Source: an uncultured Rhodocyclaceae bacterium
Lineage (GTDB): Bacteria; Pseudomonadota; Gammaproteobacteria; Burkholderiales; Rhodocyclaceae
Length of the DNA stretch: 6,008 nucleotides
NCBI GenBank assembly: GCA_903930805.1
Contig: CAIYZZ010000507.1
Span: forward strand, 1 to 6,008
Reading direction: 5' to 3'
In this document: piece by piece, positions 5,304-6,008 of the stretch
Layout of the letters: each line of letters starts with the position of its first letter
Position numbering within the stretch: position 1 is the first letter of the stretch
Notes under the pieces: model-generated
Database searches by the model: none
What the model was told of the DNA's origin: nothing
The model's input: only the letters and a program-made list of their open reading frames with translations
Made by a program: the position numbers and the translations under genes

Positions 5304-6008
5304 TCAGATGCGCTTGAACGCCAGCGTGCCGTTGGTGCCGCCGAAACCGAAGTTATTTTTAATGGCAACGTCGATCTTAATATCCCGCGCGATATTGGCG
5401 CAGTAGTCAAGGTCACACTCGGGGTCTTGCTCGAAGATGTTGATCGTCGGCGGCGAAACCTGATGATGCACCGCCAGCGCCGTCACCACCGATTCAAGGC
5501 CACCCGCACCACCAAGCAAGTGGCCGGTCATCGACTTGGTTGAATTCACCACCAACCGCTTGGCCGCATATCCCATGGCGAGTTTGATCGCCTCGGTTTC
5601 GTTCTTGTCGCCGAGCGGTGTCGACGTGCCATGGGCATTGATATATTGCACCTGATCGGGGTTAAGTCCGGCATCTTTGAGCGCGTTCGCCATGCTGCGG
5701 CGCGGACCATCAGTATCAGGTGCAGTCATGTGATAGGCATCACCACTCATGCCGAAACCGACCAACTCGGCATAAATCCGGGCGCCACGTTGCTTGGCAT
5801 GCTCATACTCTTCGAGCACCATGACGCCAGCGCCTTCACCCAAAACGAAACCATCACGTCCCTTGTCCCACGGACGACTCGCCGTAGTCGGATCATCATT
5901 GCGCGTCGACAACGCCTGCGCTGAGGCAAACCCACCGACAGTCAGCGGCGTTATGGTTGCCTCGGCACCACCACAGACCATCGCATCGGCATCGCCGTAC
6001 TGGATCAT
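5304..6008 (-). CDS. fabF: 3-oxoacyl-[acyl-carrier-protein] synthase II FabF, 5'-truncated by the window
   Basis: C-terminal 235 or so residues of beta-ketoacyl-ACP synthase II, which condenses malonyl-ACP with acyl-ACP in fatty acid elongation in the cytoplasm. The reading frame is open to the window edge; the Met at the edge is internal, since FabF is normally about 410 residues, so about 180 residues, including the nucleophilic cysteine, lie outside. Visible hallmarks, counted from the edge, are [12 protein letters not shown] (11-22), the first catalytic histidine in [11 protein letters not shown] (His126), Lys158 and the second histidine in STKSMTGH (His163), and the C-terminal gatekeeper loop NNFGFGGTN (218-226). 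These correspond to His303, Lys335, His340 and Phe400 of E. coli FabF. The second histidine separates KAS I/II from FabH (His-Asn) enzymes. It ends with TGA at 5304, directly next to or overlapping the YgfX-family gene. acpP usually lies upstream but is not in view. Confidence 0.97.
   Translation of the reverse strand: MIQYGDADAMVCGGAEATITPLTVGGFASAQALSTRNDDPTTASRPWDKGRDGFVLGEGAGVMVLEEYEHAKQRGARIYAELVGFGMSGDAYHMTAPDTDGPRRSMANALKDAGLNPDQVQYINAHGTSTPLGDKNETEAIKLAMGYAAKRLVVNSTKSMTGHLLGGAGGLESVVTALAVHHQVSPPTINIFEQDPECDLDYCANIARDIKIDVAIKNNFGFGGTNGTLAFKRI

Overview
The window looks like ordinary chromosomal DNA of a betaproteobacterium or a close gammaproteobacterial relative. This rests on protein resemblance, moderate-to-high GC, and the linkage of fabF, a YgfX-family gene and nadB to a sigma-E (rpoE/algU) operon. 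The same divergent nadB / algU-muc arrangement is known in Pseudomonas. All six main genes are tightly packed, and I see no mobile element, CRISPR array, tRNA or rRNA.

Layout, right to left on the minus strand: a 5'-truncated fabF (fatty acid elongation; the window edge cuts it) is followed almost without a gap by a small two-helix membrane protein of the YgfX (CptA) family. That gene converges with and overlaps the 3' end of nadB (L-aspartate oxidase, first step of NAD synthesis), which runs on the plus strand. A perfect 10-bp inverted repeat lies exactly at this tail-to-tail junction. nadB is divergent from the envelope-stress operon rpoE - rseA - rseC - mucD/degQ. The 205-bp region between nadB and rpoE carries a good sigma-E-type promoter for rpoE, an extended -10 element just before nadB, and an inverted repeat in the rpoE leader.

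How it works: RpoE is an ECF sigma factor held at the membrane by RseA. Periplasmic stress leads to proteolysis of RseA and release of RpoE, which probably drives its own operon, including RseC (an inner-membrane protein with a cysteine cluster) and the periplasmic protease MucD/DegQ. The genes are linked by short gaps (16 nt, then an ATGA stop/start overlap, then 4 nt), so they are very likely co-transcribed and translationally coupled.

The most interesting point is that rseB (mucB), which normally lies between rseA and rseC/degQ and encodes the periplasmic co-inhibitor that guards RseA, is absent here. The periplasmic tail of RseA is also short and unrecognisable, and another frame over the rseA end holds a faint echo of an RseB C-terminus. 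I found no clearly new biological system.
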